The notes under the pieces are model-generated. The model did no database searches, was not told where the DNA came from, and saw nothing but the letters and a program-made list of their open reading frames with translations. Below, piece by piece: positions 24,501-32,590 of a stretch of 64,000 bases of DNA (positions within the stretch are counted from its first letter, which is position 1; every line of letters starts with the position of its first letter). The position numbers and the translations under genes were made by a program. The stretch is from Anaerolineae bacterium (lineage in GTDB: Bacteria; Chloroflexota; Anaerolineae; Anaerolineales; Villigracilaceae), in the NCBI GenBank assembly GCA_022013685.1, contig JAKLPV010000226.1, positions 1 through 64,000 of the forward strand, written 5' to 3'.

Positions 24501-27311
24501 CTATTTCATCGCCCAGAGCAGCTTCTCCTGATCGACGGGCAGGCTGTCGAAACGCACACCGACAGCGTTGTAGATCGCATTGGTGATCGCGGGCGGGGTC
24601 GGGATCAGCACAATCTCGCCGACGCCCTTCGCGCCGTAGGGGCCGTCCTTGGTCGGGTCTTCGACGATGATCGAGGTGATCTCGGGTGTATGCACGATCG
24701 ACGGGATGCGGTAGCGCGACATGCGGTCGGTGACCACGTAGCCGTCTTTGGTGATGAAGTTCTCGAGCAGGGCATGCCCAACGCCCATCACCACCCCGCC
24801 CTCGACCTGTCCGCGCAGGCCAAGTGGATTAATGGCGCGGCCGACATCGTTGGCCGAGATCACATGCAGCACGCGCACTTCGCCGGTGTTGGTGTTGACT
24901 TCCACTTCGGCGGCTTGTGAGGCGAACGAGAAGGCAACGTGCATGTCGCCGCCCTGGCCGAGCGGTTTGGTCTCGGGAGCGTGATATTCATATAAAACGC
25001 GCGGATCTTTGCCGGAGGCTTTCATCTCGCTGTACACTTCGCGCATGTTCAGCGTATGCCCGTTGACATGCACGCCGTCTGCCGCGAAACGGATTTTCTC
25101 GGGAGCCATGTCAAATTTTTCAGAGAGGGTCGCCGTGATCGCTTCGCGCAGGGTCTTGGCCGCCAGCCGCGAGGCGTTGCCGGTGACGTAGGTCTGGCGG
25201 GAGGCGGTCGTCGGGCCGCCATTGGGGGTCAGGTCGGTGTCCATGACGAGCACCGAAACCTGTTCAGCCGGGACGGCCAACTCTTCGGCGACCATCATGC
25301 GCATGATGGTCACCAGGCCCTGGCCGAGTTCTGCGGCCGCCGAACGGACCTGGAAACTGCCGTCTTCGTATAGTTCGACTTCCGCGCCGGATGTATCGTC
25401 CGCCCCGCCGCCCAGACCGGTATTTTTAAAGGCCGAGGCAAAACCCCAACTGCGTACCAGGTGCGGGGCATCAGGTGTCAGGCGAGGCTTAAAGAGTTCT
25501 TCGCAGCTCAAACCAGAAACGCGTAGCATCTCTGCTTCGACCTTATCGATGCACTCGACCAGTCCGGCGCTCTCGCGCATGATCTGCCCGGTGCTGGTTT
25601 CGTCGCCAACGCGCAGGGCGTTCTTGCGGCGCAGTTCGATGCGGTCGAGGCCGAGCGTTTCGGCCAGGTTATCCATCATGGTTTCGAAGGCGAAGGCCGA
25701 TTGCAGCACGCCGAATCCGCGGAAAGCGCCCGCGGGGGGGTTGTTGGTGTACATCGCGTAGCAGTCGGCGTGAACGTGCGGGATCTTGTAGGGGCCGGCC
25801 GAGTGGGTCGTGGCGCGGGTCAGCACTTTTTCGCCGAGCGAGGCGTAAGCCCCGGTATCTCCGTACAGTTCGGTCTTGGCGGCGACGAGTGTGCCATCCT
25901 TCTTCGCGCCGAGCTTGACCTTGATCTGGGTGGCGTGGCGTTTGGGATGCACGATCAGGCTTTCGTGGCGGTCAAAGAGCAATTTGACGGGCCGCCCGGT
26001 GGCATTTGCCAGCAGCGCGGCATGGATCTGTCCGGCGATATCTTCCTTGCCGCCGAATCCGCCGCCCATCAACTGCCCGACGATGCGCACACGCGTCTCT
26101 TCCCAGCCCAGCGCCCGTGCAACCTGGCTGCGGTCCTGGTAAGGGATCTGCGAACCGACGTAAATTTCCATTCTTCCTAAACCTGACAGGTCTCCAGAAG
26201 ACCTGTCAGGTTTTACTGGCACCGCAATACTGCACTCCGGCTCCATGAACAGGTGGTCGGTGGCCGGGGTATGGAAGGTGTGCTCCAGCACCACATCCGC
26301 TTCGGCGAAACCGATCTCCGGGTCGCCCTTGCGGACTTTGATGTGCTTGAGCAGGTTGCCCTTCTCGTGGATCTGCGGCTGGCCTTCCTGGCGGGCCTGG
26401 ACGGCATCGCTAACCACCGGCTGCAGGTCGAAATCGACCTCGATCAGCTCGACCGCCGCTTTGGCAGCTTCCTGGCTCTCGGCGGCGACAATCGCGATCG
26501 CATCGCCGACATAACGGACTCGTTCCCCAACGCCGACCATCACCGGCCAGTCGAGGATCACCAGCCCGTGAATGTTCTCGCCAGGCACGTCCCTGGCGGT
26601 CATGATGGTCACAACGCCAGGCACTTCGAGGGCCTTATCTACGTTGATTCTTTGGACAAAAGCATGCGGCACGCCCGCGCGTTTGACCGCAGCGAAAAGC
26701 ATGTTCTCGAATTGAAGGTCATCGGTGAAGATCGCTTCCCCCGTCACCTTCTCGACGGCATCCGGGCGGATCTTCAACGTCCCGACCGTTGCGCCTTCGG
26801 TGGCTGAGGGCGGTACTTGCGGTTCTGCGACCGGCTGCCCGGTCTGGAGCGATTCCGCCGCGGCAAGGATGGCGTTTTCGATGGTCGGGTAGCCCGCGCA
26901 GCGGCAGAGCGTGTCTTTCAAGGCATGACGAATATCGGCCGAAGTCGGCTTTGGTTTTTTTTGAAGCAGCGCATAAGATGTCATGATCTGGCCAGGGATG
27001 CAGAATCCGCACTGGACTGCGCCGTGCTTGATGAAGGCTTCCTGCAACGGGTGAAGTTTTTCCGGTTTGGCAAGACCTTCGATGGTGGTGATTGTTTTGC
27101 CGTCCGCCCGTTCGGCGGGGGTCGAGCACGATAAAACCGGTTCGCCATCCATGATGACGGTGCAAGCGCCGCATTCGGCCTCGTTACAGCCGATCTTGGT
27201 GCCGGTTAATTTGAGCCGATTGCGCAGCAGATCTGCTAGCGTTTCGCCGGGCAGGGGGGCAAGCTGATAGTTTTGTCCGTTTACGGTTAAGGAAAGTTGA
27301 GTTTTTTTCAT
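24501..27311 (-). CDS. Fused molybdenum hydroxylase: [2Fe-2S] subunit plus molybdopterin subunit (CoxS-CoxL / xanthine dehydrogenase family)
   Basis: A 936-aa fusion. Residues 1-160 are the two-cluster iron-sulfur domain: plant-type cysteines C42, C47, C50, C62 and the second set C101, C104, C136, C138. The rest is the molybdopterin-cytosine-dinucleotide domain: 'GQLMGGGFGGKED', 'NPPAGAFRGFGVLQS', and 'YGAKGVGE' with the catalytic glutamate at about 899. The CO-dehydrogenase active-site loop (AYRCSFR) is absent, so this is a xanthine/aldehyde-type enzyme of unknown substrate. Two dispersed repeats lie in frame at about residues 367-377 and 610-619. The FAD subunit is encoded just upstream. 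Confidence 0.93.
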   Translation of the reverse strand: MKKTQLSLTVNGQNYQLAPLPGETLADLLRNRLKLTGTKIGCNEAECGACTVIMDGEPVLSCSTPAERADGKTITTIEGLAKPEKLHPLQEAFIKHGAVQCGFCIPGQIMTSYALLQKKPKPTSADIRHALKDTLCRCAGYPTIENAILAAAESLQTGQPVAEPQVPPSATEGATVGTLKIRPDAVEKVTGEAIFTDDLQFENMLFAAVKRAGVPHAFVQRINVDKALEVPGVVTIMTARDVPGENIHGLVILDWPVMVGVGERVRYVGDAIAIVAAESQEAAKAAVELIEVDFDLQPVVSDAVQARQEGQPQIHEKGNLLKHIKVRKGDPEIGFAEADVVLEHTFHTPATDHLFMEPECSIAVPVKPDRSSGDLSGLGRMEIYVGSQIPYQDRSQVARALGWEETRVRIVGQLMGGGFGGKEDIAGQIHAALLANATGRPVKLLFDRHESLIVHPKRHATQIKVKLGAKKDGTLVAAKTELYGDTGAYASLGEKVLTRATTHSAGPYKIPHVHADCYAMYTNNPPAGAFRGFGVLQSAFAFETMMDNLAETLGLDRIELRRKNALRVGDETSTGQIMRESAGLVECIDKVEAEMLRVSGLSCEELFKPRLTPDAPHLVRSWGFASAFKNTGLGGGADDTSGAEVELYEDGSFQVRSAAAELGQGLVTIMRMMVAEELAVPAEQVSVLVMDTDLTPNGGPTTASRQTYVTGNASRLAAKTLREAITATLSEKFDMAPEKIRFAADGVHVNGHTLNMREVYSEMKASGKDPRVLYEYHAPETKPLGQGGDMHVAFSFASQAAEVEVNTNTGEVRVLHVISANDVGRAINPLGLRGQVEGGVVMGVGHALLENFITKDGYVVTDRMSRYRIPSIVHTPEITSIIVEDPTKDGPYGAKGVGEIVLIPTPPAITNAIYNAVGVRFDSLPVDQEKLLWAMK
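25455..25482. repeat. Repeat family D inside the molybdenum hydroxylase gene
   Basis: A 28-nt unit nearly identical (25/28) to that in trpC. It encodes LTPDAPHLV in the same frame. The peptide links 'CEELFKPR' to 'RSWGFASAFK'. Confidence 0.8.
26180..26212. repeat. Palindromic repeat (family H) inside the molybdenum hydroxylase gene
   Basis: Perfect 14-base arms AACCTGACAGGTCT and AGACCTGTCAGGTT with a 5-nt spacer. It encodes KPDRSSGDLSGL between 'IAVPV' and 'GRMEIYVGSQ'. The reading frame is kept. Confidence 0.85.
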
Positions 27312-27423
27312 GGGTTAAGTCCTCGAATTACGAGGGTCGAGTAGCAGTGTTCTTGGCTGCGTATCGAGGCCCGCAAGCGCTGGTTTCGATACGAGTAGAA
27401 AATCACCGCTCTACTCAACCAGC

Positions 27424-28293
27424 CTATTTTGCCCGTTCCCAGGCAGTCGATAAAGCGTTTTTCAATAAGACCACTACCAGCTCGCGGCGGTATTCAGCGG
27501 TGGCGCGCGCAGGCGATGTGCGGAATTTGGCTTCAGCCAGCAGGGTTTCCTGCGCTTCGGCGACCGTTTCTGCCGAGAAAATCTTCCCAGTCAGATAGGC
27601 TTCGGTCTGCCTGGCGCGGAAGGGGACCGGGCCGGCCGGGCCAACCGCAATCTGCGCGGCGCGGATGGTCTCGCCGTCGCGTTCGAGCCAGGCGGCCAGG
27701 TTGAGAATTGGCAGGGCAATCCCCTGCGCCCGCATGACGCGGCAAAAGGCCGAGGCCTGGTGGGCTTTGATCAGCGGCAGGCTAAAGCCGACGATGATCT
27801 CATCCGCTTTCAGGGACGATTTGCCGGGGCCGACGAACAACTCCTGTAACGGCTGCACGCGGCGTCCAGTGGGCGAAGCAACCTGCGCTTCAGCCTCGAG
27901 AGCCAACAGGCCGATCATGCCATCGGCGGCGGGCAGGGCGTGGGCCACATTCCCGCCCAGCGTGGCCGAGTTGCGAACTTGCGGCCCGCCGATCAGCCCG
28001 CACGATTCAACCAGCGATTGGGCATGTTGCTGAACGAGCGGCGATTCGACGATGCGATTGTGCGGCACACCCGCGCCGATGAAGAGCTTGTCGCCGCGGA
28101 GCTCGAGTGCGCGCATTTCGGTGATGCCGGTCAGATCGACCAGGGTATGAACCGGGGCATGATGGCCCTGCTGCAGGTCGAGCATTAAATCAGTCCCGCC
28201 CGCGATGGGAATCGCGGGTGCGGGGGCGGAGGCGAGGGCCTCCACAGCTTCTTGTACGGTTTGGGGGTGCAGATATTCTTTCCAGAGGCTCAT
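27424..28293 (-). CDS. FAD-binding subunit of the molybdenum hydroxylase (CoxM/XdhB-like)
   Basis: A 289-aa subunit that passes electrons from the iron-sulfur clusters to an acceptor. The FAD-binding motifs are 'PIAGGTDLMLDLQQG' near the N-terminus and 'GGPQVRNSATLGGNVAHALPAADG' near residue 105. A CO-dehydrogenase-type C-terminal domain follows. It precedes the CoxS-CoxL fusion by 112 bp, and together they make a complete three-function enzyme. AAGGAG lies upstream of the ATG, and a three-way-junction RNA fold precedes it. Confidence 0.92.
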   Translation of the reverse strand: MSLWKEYLHPQTVQEAVEALASAPAPAIPIAGGTDLMLDLQQGHHAPVHTLVDLTGITEMRALELRGDKLFIGAGVPHNRIVESPLVQQHAQSLVESCGLIGGPQVRNSATLGGNVAHALPAADGMIGLLALEAEAQVASPTGRRVQPLQELFVGPGKSSLKADEIIVGFSLPLIKAHQASAFCRVMRAQGIALPILNLAAWLERDGETIRAAQIAVGPAGPVPFRARQTEAYLTGKIFSAETVAEAQETLLAEAKFRTSPARATAEYRRELVVVLLKNALSTAWERAK

Positions 28294-28310
28294 AGGGTCG
28301 GCTCCTTTAG

Positions 28311-28372
28311 GGCGGTCAGCGGCACTTTTCGAGAGTGTTTCTCACGCCGCGGGGTTGACCCTAGCGACCGCC
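28311..28372 (-). promoter_or_regulatory. Possible structured 5' UTR (three-way junction) of the molybdenum hydroxylase operon
   Basis: Outer stem GGCGGTC (minus; 28366-28372) with GACCGCC (28311-28317). Inside are a GCGGC/GCCGC stem (28346-28350 with 28319-28323) capped by GAGA/TCTC, and a short GGG/CCC hairpin at 28351-28361. The outer stem ends 3 nt before the ribosome binding site, so folding could govern translation. It does not match any riboswitch class I can name. Confidence 0.35.
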
Positions 28373-28533
28373 GAACCAATGTTGGGACTGGATAGGTTGT
28401 TAATTTGCGATGTGAGTTTATTTTACTGCCTGTGGATGCCCAATTCAAGTTACAAATGTCATCTGGCCTCGAAACAAAGCGCAAAATCTTTCTCCTGTAA
28501 CTTTAGGCACAGAAACAATATCACATCTTGTGT

Positions 28534-28539
28534 TATAGT
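28534..28539 (+). promoter_or_regulatory. -10 box of the cupin gene
   Basis: TATAGT lies 25 bp before the ATG at 28565, with AAAGGA as ribosome binding site between them. No clear -35. Confidence 0.4.
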
Positions 28540-28564
28540 GCCGGAATAGCGAAAGGAATAAAAA

Positions 28565-28888
28565 ATGTCCACAGCCCCTGTTTCTCAAATACTAACCCTG
28601 GCTGAGATGGTTTCCTACCAGGAAGGCAGCATTGTCAGCCGCCAGGTGACCAAATCTGAAGCCGGGAATGTCACCCTGTTTGCGTTCGATACCGACCAGG
28701 TCCTTAGCGAACACACCGCACCGTACGACGCCCTCGTACACGTTCTGGATGGCAGCGCCGATATCTCCATCTCGGGCCAGCATTTCACGGTCGATGCCGG
28801 TCAGGCCATCGTCATGCCGGCCAACGAACCACACGCCCTGCGGGCCAGCAAACCCTTCAAGATGCTGCTGACCATGATCCGGGCCTAA
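28565..28888 (+). CDS. Cupin-domain protein
   Basis: A 107-aa single-domain cupin. The second cupin motif appears as 'GQAIVMPANEPHALRA' and the first as 'EHTAPYDALVHVLDGSADI'. Fewer metal-ligand histidines than usual are present (His in 'SEHTAPYDALVH' and 'EPHAL'). Small cupins of this type often sense or bind small ligands, but no specific role can be given. Transcribed alone; ends at a shared bidirectional terminator. Confidence 0.85.
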   Translation: MSTAPVSQILTLAEMVSYQEGSIVSRQVTKSEAGNVTLFAFDTDQVLSEHTAPYDALVHVLDGSADISISGQHFTVDAGQAIVMPANEPHALRASKPFKMLLTMIRA

Positions 28889-28901
28889 ACCCGATCGGTT
28901 G

Positions 28902-28940
28902 AAAAATCGTCCCTGCCATTTCGACAGGGACGATTTTTTT
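28902..28940. terminator. Bidirectional terminator between the cupin and DinB genes
   Basis: AATCGTCCCTG/CAGGGACGATT arms around a 9-nt loop. It has a T-run on the plus side (TTTTTTT) and an A-run on the other side, so it serves both convergent genes. Confidence 0.92.
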
Positions 28941-29445
28941 ATTCCGGGCGATAAGGCGCTTCAACCTCGATGTCGCCAACATATTCAGGTAAATTCTGAT
29001 GCCCGAGCATCTGGCGGATGGCCTGGATTTCACCGATGTGATACCAGTAATGGTAGGTGATGCGCCGCAGGGCCGAGCCGACTGTCTGTCCGACCGCTTT
29101 GCCCTCGAAAAGCAGTTCCGCCTCGAGTTTGGCCGTGGTTAATGTATCGAGGAACGGGTCCGCGGTTTGGGTGACGGTCTGCCATTTGGCGAGCATTTCC
29201 GCGAGCGAGGGGCTGTTCATCGGCGCGCCATAGGCGAATAGCTCGTTCAGCTCGGGGTAGAGAATCTGCCCCTGCGAGCGGAACAGCCAGTAGCGCTGCT
29301 CGTGCCAGGCCAGGTGGCCAACCGTCCAACTGATGCAATTCATCGGGCCAAAATGCCGGATGCCGTCGGCTTCGGAGATGTCTTGCAGCCCGAGCAGCCA
29401 TTGGCTGCGGGTAAAACGGAACTGGTCGATCAGGGGGTGGGTCAT
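28939..29445 (-). CDS. DinB family protein
   Basis: A 168-aa four-helix-bundle protein of the DinB/YfiT superfamily of putative metal-dependent enzymes. The metal-ligand histidines are in 'ISWTVGHLAWHEQRYW' (about 48) and 'ITYHYWYHIGEIQAIRQMLGH' (about 140-144). Bacillithiol- or mycothiol-dependent transferases belong here, but the thiol partner is unknown for this organism. It is followed upstream by a REP-like palindrome at 29465. Confidence 0.85.
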   Translation of the reverse strand: MTHPLIDQFRFTRSQWLLGLQDISEADGIRHFGPMNCISWTVGHLAWHEQRYWLFRSQGQILYPELNELFAYGAPMNSPSLAEMLAKWQTVTQTADPFLDTLTTAKLEAELLFEGKAVGQTVGSALRRITYHYWYHIGEIQAIRQMLGHQNLPEYVGDIEVEAPYRPE

Positions 29446-29464
29446 GTTTGCTCCTTTGTCATGG

Positions 29465-29525
29465 GTAGGGGCACGGCGGGCGATTGGCAGATTATCTTAT
29501 TTGGTGAAATCCGCCGTGCCCCTAC
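29465..29525. repeat. REP-like palindrome (GTAGGGGCACGGCGG ... CCGCCGTGCCCCTAC)
   Basis: A 61-bp unit with a 15-bp terminal inverted repeat starting with GTAG. Inside is a second inverted pair (GATTATCTTA/TGGTGAAATC, imperfect). It is the same size and type as the copies at 32385-32445 and 32523-32583 next to the RAYT transposase. Confidence 0.9.
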
Positions 29526-29532
29526 GGGAACG

Positions 29533-30783
29533 TTATTTCAAGAATTTTTGGATGTGATCTTGCAGTTTCTGCGGCTGGATGAGGCTTGCATCGACCTGAC
29601 GCGCGCCGACGAAAGCAGCGAAACGCGCCAGGCCTTTGCCGAGGGCGTCGGCAAAAGAGGAATCGTCGGCCGGGGCGTTGTCTTCCAGCCAGAAACCGTT
29701 GATCTTGAGCGTGCCCGTCTTGCGCTCGAGTTTGGGGTCGAGACGCGCCACCAGGTTGTCGCCGTAGAGGATCGGCAGGGTGTAGTAGCCCCAGCGGCGC
29801 AATTCGAGCGGTTTGTAGACTTCCCAGATGTAGTCGAAGCCGAAGACTTCCTTGGCGCGCCCGCGGGCGCTGACGATCTCCAAGGGGGCCAGAAAAGTCA
29901 CTTCGTCGAGCGTGGACGGCCCAAGGGGAGTCCATGCTGATGGAATTTCCCCGCTGGCGATCGTCTCGAGCAGCGGAATATCGCTCGAGAGGGCGACCCA
30001 GTCCTCCTTTGATCCTTCCACATTCACTTTTGTGAACACATTTTGTTCGTAGAGCGCGGCCAACTGGCTTTTAGCTTGCTCCGGGCTGACTTGCATATCG
30101 AAAAAGAGCAGGTTGCGCGGCCAGCGTTTTTCACGGGTCAGGCCGAGGAAGGCGACAACTTTGCGGCTGAAACGGTCGAGAGCTTCCTGGTCGCTGGCGA
30201 TGCGGTCGTGCTGCGGCGGCAAGACGCGCTCGCGCAGGTCGTAATAGCGGTCGAAGCCCTGGCGGTGATGGACCATCAGCTCGCCCTTGAGCCACAGGCT
30301 GTAGAGCGCCAGGGCGGTATCTTTGCGCCCGCGGTAACTTTTGACGGCCTGGTTGCCTTCGAAATCGCGGTTGCCGAGCGGGCCGCGCTCGCGGATGGCC
30401 TCCAGCACCTGGGTCAGGACTTCGGGGTGGTCGGCAACGAATTTGGTCCAGCGCGGGTAGAGTTCCGGGTGCTGCATGCCGGCCCGCCAGTAGGGGAAAT
30501 CTTGCATGGGATAGAAGAACAACCCACCGCCGTAATCGAAAAACTGGCGCTCGTCGTAGGCGACCTGGTAGAGATGCTCGGGACGGAAGTCGAGCACGCG
30601 GCCCCACAGGGCGATCTCCTGGCTGCGGGCAACCACGTTGAGCGGATCAAGCTGGAGCGCTTCGCTGTTGCGGATGGCCGCGGCAACGCCGTCTTTGCCT
30701 GCAAAACGCCGTCCGGGCCACAATCCCTGGCGGCCGATGATGAATCGTTTGAAGGTGGTTTTGGAAATGGAGATGGGGGTCAT
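29533..30783 (-). CDS. Winged-helix protein of the YcaQ family (interstrand crosslink DNA glycosylase-like)
   Basis: A 416-aa HTH_42 protein. The signature 'LQLDPLNVVARSQEIALWGRV' near residue 45 includes the QxD-type motif of the AlkZ/YcaQ glycosylases. Further family matches are 'EALDRFSRKVVAFLGLTREKRW' and 'WGYYTLPILYGDNLVARLDPKLER'. E. coli YcaQ unhooks crosslinks, so a DNA repair role is inferred. The start codon overlaps the stop of the upstream methyltransferase-like gene by 4 nt. Confidence 0.88.
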   Translation of the reverse strand: MTPISISKTTFKRFIIGRQGLWPGRRFAGKDGVAAAIRNSEALQLDPLNVVARSQEIALWGRVLDFRPEHLYQVAYDERQFFDYGGGLFFYPMQDFPYWRAGMQHPELYPRWTKFVADHPEVLTQVLEAIRERGPLGNRDFEGNQAVKSYRGRKDTALALYSLWLKGELMVHHRQGFDRYYDLRERVLPPQHDRIASDQEALDRFSRKVVAFLGLTREKRWPRNLLFFDMQVSPEQAKSQLAALYEQNVFTKVNVEGSKEDWVALSSDIPLLETIASGEIPSAWTPLGPSTLDEVTFLAPLEIVSARGRAKEVFGFDYIWEVYKPLELRRWGYYTLPILYGDNLVARLDPKLERKTGTLKINGFWLEDNAPADDSSFADALGKGLARFAAFVGARQVDASLIQPQKLQDHIQKFLK

Positions 30784-31298
30784 GGCCGTTTCTCGTTTTT
30801 GTTGGCGGCCCGTTTCGGGCGCGGAATCCAGCGCGGGACGGTCTGGCAGTAATCAAGGTAGGCCTGGCCGAAGGTTTTGCGCAGATGCGGTTCTTCGTAA
30901 AGCAGGATGAAGGTCTGGAAAGCGCCCCATAGCAGCAGCACATAGCCGAACAGGAACGGCGAGCCGCGCCAGAGCGCCTGTCCGGCGGCGACGGTCAGTA
31001 CACCCAAATACATCGGGTTGCGGATGTAGCGATACAGCCCGCCGATGACCAAGACTTTGGGCGGGTCGATGGGGATGGGAGTTCCCTTTCCGGTGCGGAC
31101 GAAAACGACGGCGCACCACAGCAGGATCGCCAGCCCGCTGACCCACAGAGGCAGGGCGGCCCAGGCAAAAGGCCCCAGGTCGATGGCATTTTTCTCGACC
31201 GGCAGGATGAAGGTGACCGGAACGACGAAGAGCACAAATCCCGGCACGGCCAGGAGGAAGAGCATGGTTTTGAGCGTGTTCAAGGTTTGGGTTTCCAT
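30780..31298 (-). CDS. Isoprenylcysteine carboxyl methyltransferase family (ICMT/PEMT-like) membrane protein
   Basis: A 172-aa protein with three to four TM segments. It has the signature 'GLYRYIRNPMYLGVLTVAAGQAL' and 'YEEPHLRKTFGQAYLDYCQTVPRWIP'. Bacterial members methylate lipids or unknown small molecules using SAM; true prenyl-cysteine substrates are unlikely. It overlaps the YcaQ-like gene by 4 nt and forms a two-gene operon with it. Confidence 0.88.
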   Translation of the reverse strand: METQTLNTLKTMLFLLAVPGFVLFVVPVTFILPVEKNAIDLGPFAWAALPLWVSGLAILLWCAVVFVRTGKGTPIPIDPPKVLVIGGLYRYIRNPMYLGVLTVAAGQALWRGSPFLFGYVLLLWGAFQTFILLYEEPHLRKTFGQAYLDYCQTVPRWIPRPKRAANKNEKRP

Positions 31299-31301
31299 TC
31301 C

Positions 31302-31383
31302 GTAGGGGCACGGCGACGTAGCGTAGGGGCACGGCGGGTTTTGCCGCGCAAGAACATCTACAAGTTTTCCGCCGTGCCCCTAC
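31302..31383. repeat. REP-like unit 5' of the ICMT-like gene
   Basis: A partial left arm GTAGGGGCACGGCG (31302) is followed by a full unit with GTAGGGGCACGGCGG (31323) and CCGCCGTGCCCCTAC (31369-31383). It lies between the RAYT gene stop and the ICMT-like start codon. Confidence 0.85.
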
Positions 31384-31636
31384 AAATTAATTGTGCGGAT
31401 TTTCGTCATCGTTTTCCCAATTTGATGGGTTGGATTCAATGTAATCCCATTTGGCCCGCATATCTTTTTCATCGCGGATGATGTGTTCGTAATAATTCCT
31501 TTGCCAAACGGGCATGGAATCGCGGGGGCGGGCGTAATTGATGCGCAAGGCAACCGAAGATTTGTACGAGCGCACAATGGTTGGGATGGAACCGGAAACA
31601 GGTTTGCCGAATTGTTCGGCGGTGACGTCATCCGGC

Positions 31637-31696
31637 GTAGGGGCACGGCGGGGGTCTTGCGGATTGCCGCGCCCGGAATAATCTGCCGTGCCCCTA
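31637..31696. repeat. REP palindrome in frame inside the transposase gene
   Basis: Arms GTAGGGGCACGGCGG and CTGCCGTGCCCCTAC. It encodes RGTADYSGRGNPQDPRRAPT between 'IIIIHDNG' and 'PDDVTAEQFG'. The copy has diverged in its centre but keeps an open frame. Confidence 0.85.
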
Positions 31697-31949
31697 CCGT
31701 TATCATGAATAATGATAATCCCATGCACATGATCCGGCATGATGACAAACGCGCCCAATTCGATGTGTTTGAAGCGTTGCGGCAGGCGTTCCCATTCACG
31801 TTGAGCAATTTGACCGAGACCGCTTAATTTCATTTCCCCGTTGATAACCTCGCCAAATAACATTTCGCGGTCATGGGTCACGATCGTGATGTAATACGCC
31901 CCGATTTGGGTGTAATCGTAATTAGGTAAACGAATTGAACGGCGATGGT

Positions 31950-31975
31950 GCCTGTCCTGAGCGCTGTCGAAGGGT
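31950..31975. repeat. Family C fragment disrupting the transposase N-terminus
   Basis: TGTCCTGAGCGCTGTCGAAG on the plus strand is the family C core. It lies exactly where the neighbouring truncated 5' copies of the gene have an uninterrupted AAACACCACCG. Confidence 0.75.
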
Positions 31976-32018
31976 TTTGGGGGTCGAATTTGATCATACC
32001 AATTGTCTTATTGGTGGC

Positions 32019-32583
32019 GTAGGGGCACGGCGGGAAATTGGCGGGGTAGTAGGGGCACGGCGGGTTCTGCCGCGCAAGAACACCTACAAGTTCTCCGCCG
32101 TGCCCCTGCGATGGAAATTATTTCGGCAGGCGGATGGAACGGCGGTGGTGTTTTTGGGGATCGAATTGTGTCATCGTTCAACATATATGTAGGGGCACGG
32201 CGGGGTAGGGGGATGGCGGTGAGTAAGGGGATAGCGACGTAGTAGTAGGGGCACGGCGGGTTCTGCCGCGCAATAATATTTACAAGTTCTCCGCCGTGTC
32301 CCTACGATGGCATGATTTCGGCAGGCGGATGGAATGGCGGTGATGGGTTTGGGGGTCGAATTTTGTCATTGTTTGATTGATTGTGTAGGGGCACGGCGGG
32401 GGATTTGCGGATTATCTTGCTTGGCGTAATCCGCCGTGCCCCTACTGGCATTCAATTTGGCAGGCAGATGGAGTGGCGGTGGTGTTTTGGGATGTCGAAT
32501 TGTGTCATCATTCAACACATACGTAGGGGCACGGCGGGGGAATAGCGGATTATCTTGTCTGGCGTAATCCGCCGTGCCCCTAC
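32019..32583. repeat. REP array with truncated transposase 5' ends
   Basis: The array alternates REP palindromes with ~78-bp pieces of the transposase 5' end. REP units are at 32019-32109 (two left arms, one right), 32189-32305 (two left arms, one right), 32385-32445 and 32523-32583. The pieces between them start with ATG at 32174 (MTQFDPQKHHRRSIRLPK, then stop), 32369 (MTKFDPQTHHRHSIRLPK, then runs into REP) and 32508 (MTQFDIPKHHRHSICLPN, then stop), all on the minus strand. No other gene is present. Confidence 0.88.
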
Positions 32584-32590
32584 AACGTTA

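Larger units (their letters stand above)
31387..31997 (-). pseudogene. REP-associated tyrosine transposase (RAYT/Y1-Tnp family), N-terminal frameshift
   Basis: An HUH single-strand transposase related to IS200/IS605 TnpA. The HUH motif is 'VIMPDHVHGIIII' and the catalytic Tyr lies in 'WQRNYYEHIIRDEKD'. The 164-codon frame ending at 31387 is intact from 31881, and its sense continues upstream as RRSIRLPNYDYTQIGAYYITI. The true start codon (ATG at 31997, MIKFDP) is in a different frame. Between them a family C repeat fragment (about 31950-31975) replaces the expected lysine codon. A REP palindrome lies in frame inside the gene at 31637-31696. Probably inactive. Confidence 0.8.

Noticed and set aside
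24501-27311. Aerobic CO dehydrogenase large subunit
   Set aside because: The active-site loop AYRCSFR of true CoxL is absent, so a general xanthine/aldehyde-type molybdenum hydroxylase is the safer call.
28294-28484. 64-codon minus-strand frame before the FAD subunit gene
   Set aside because: It covers the predicted RNA structure, has no family match and would overlap the ribosome binding site of the real gene.
31935-32242. Plus-strand frames through the REP array
   Set aside because: They translate the GTAGGGGCACGGCGG palindromes and transposase leader pieces; no protein-like conservation.
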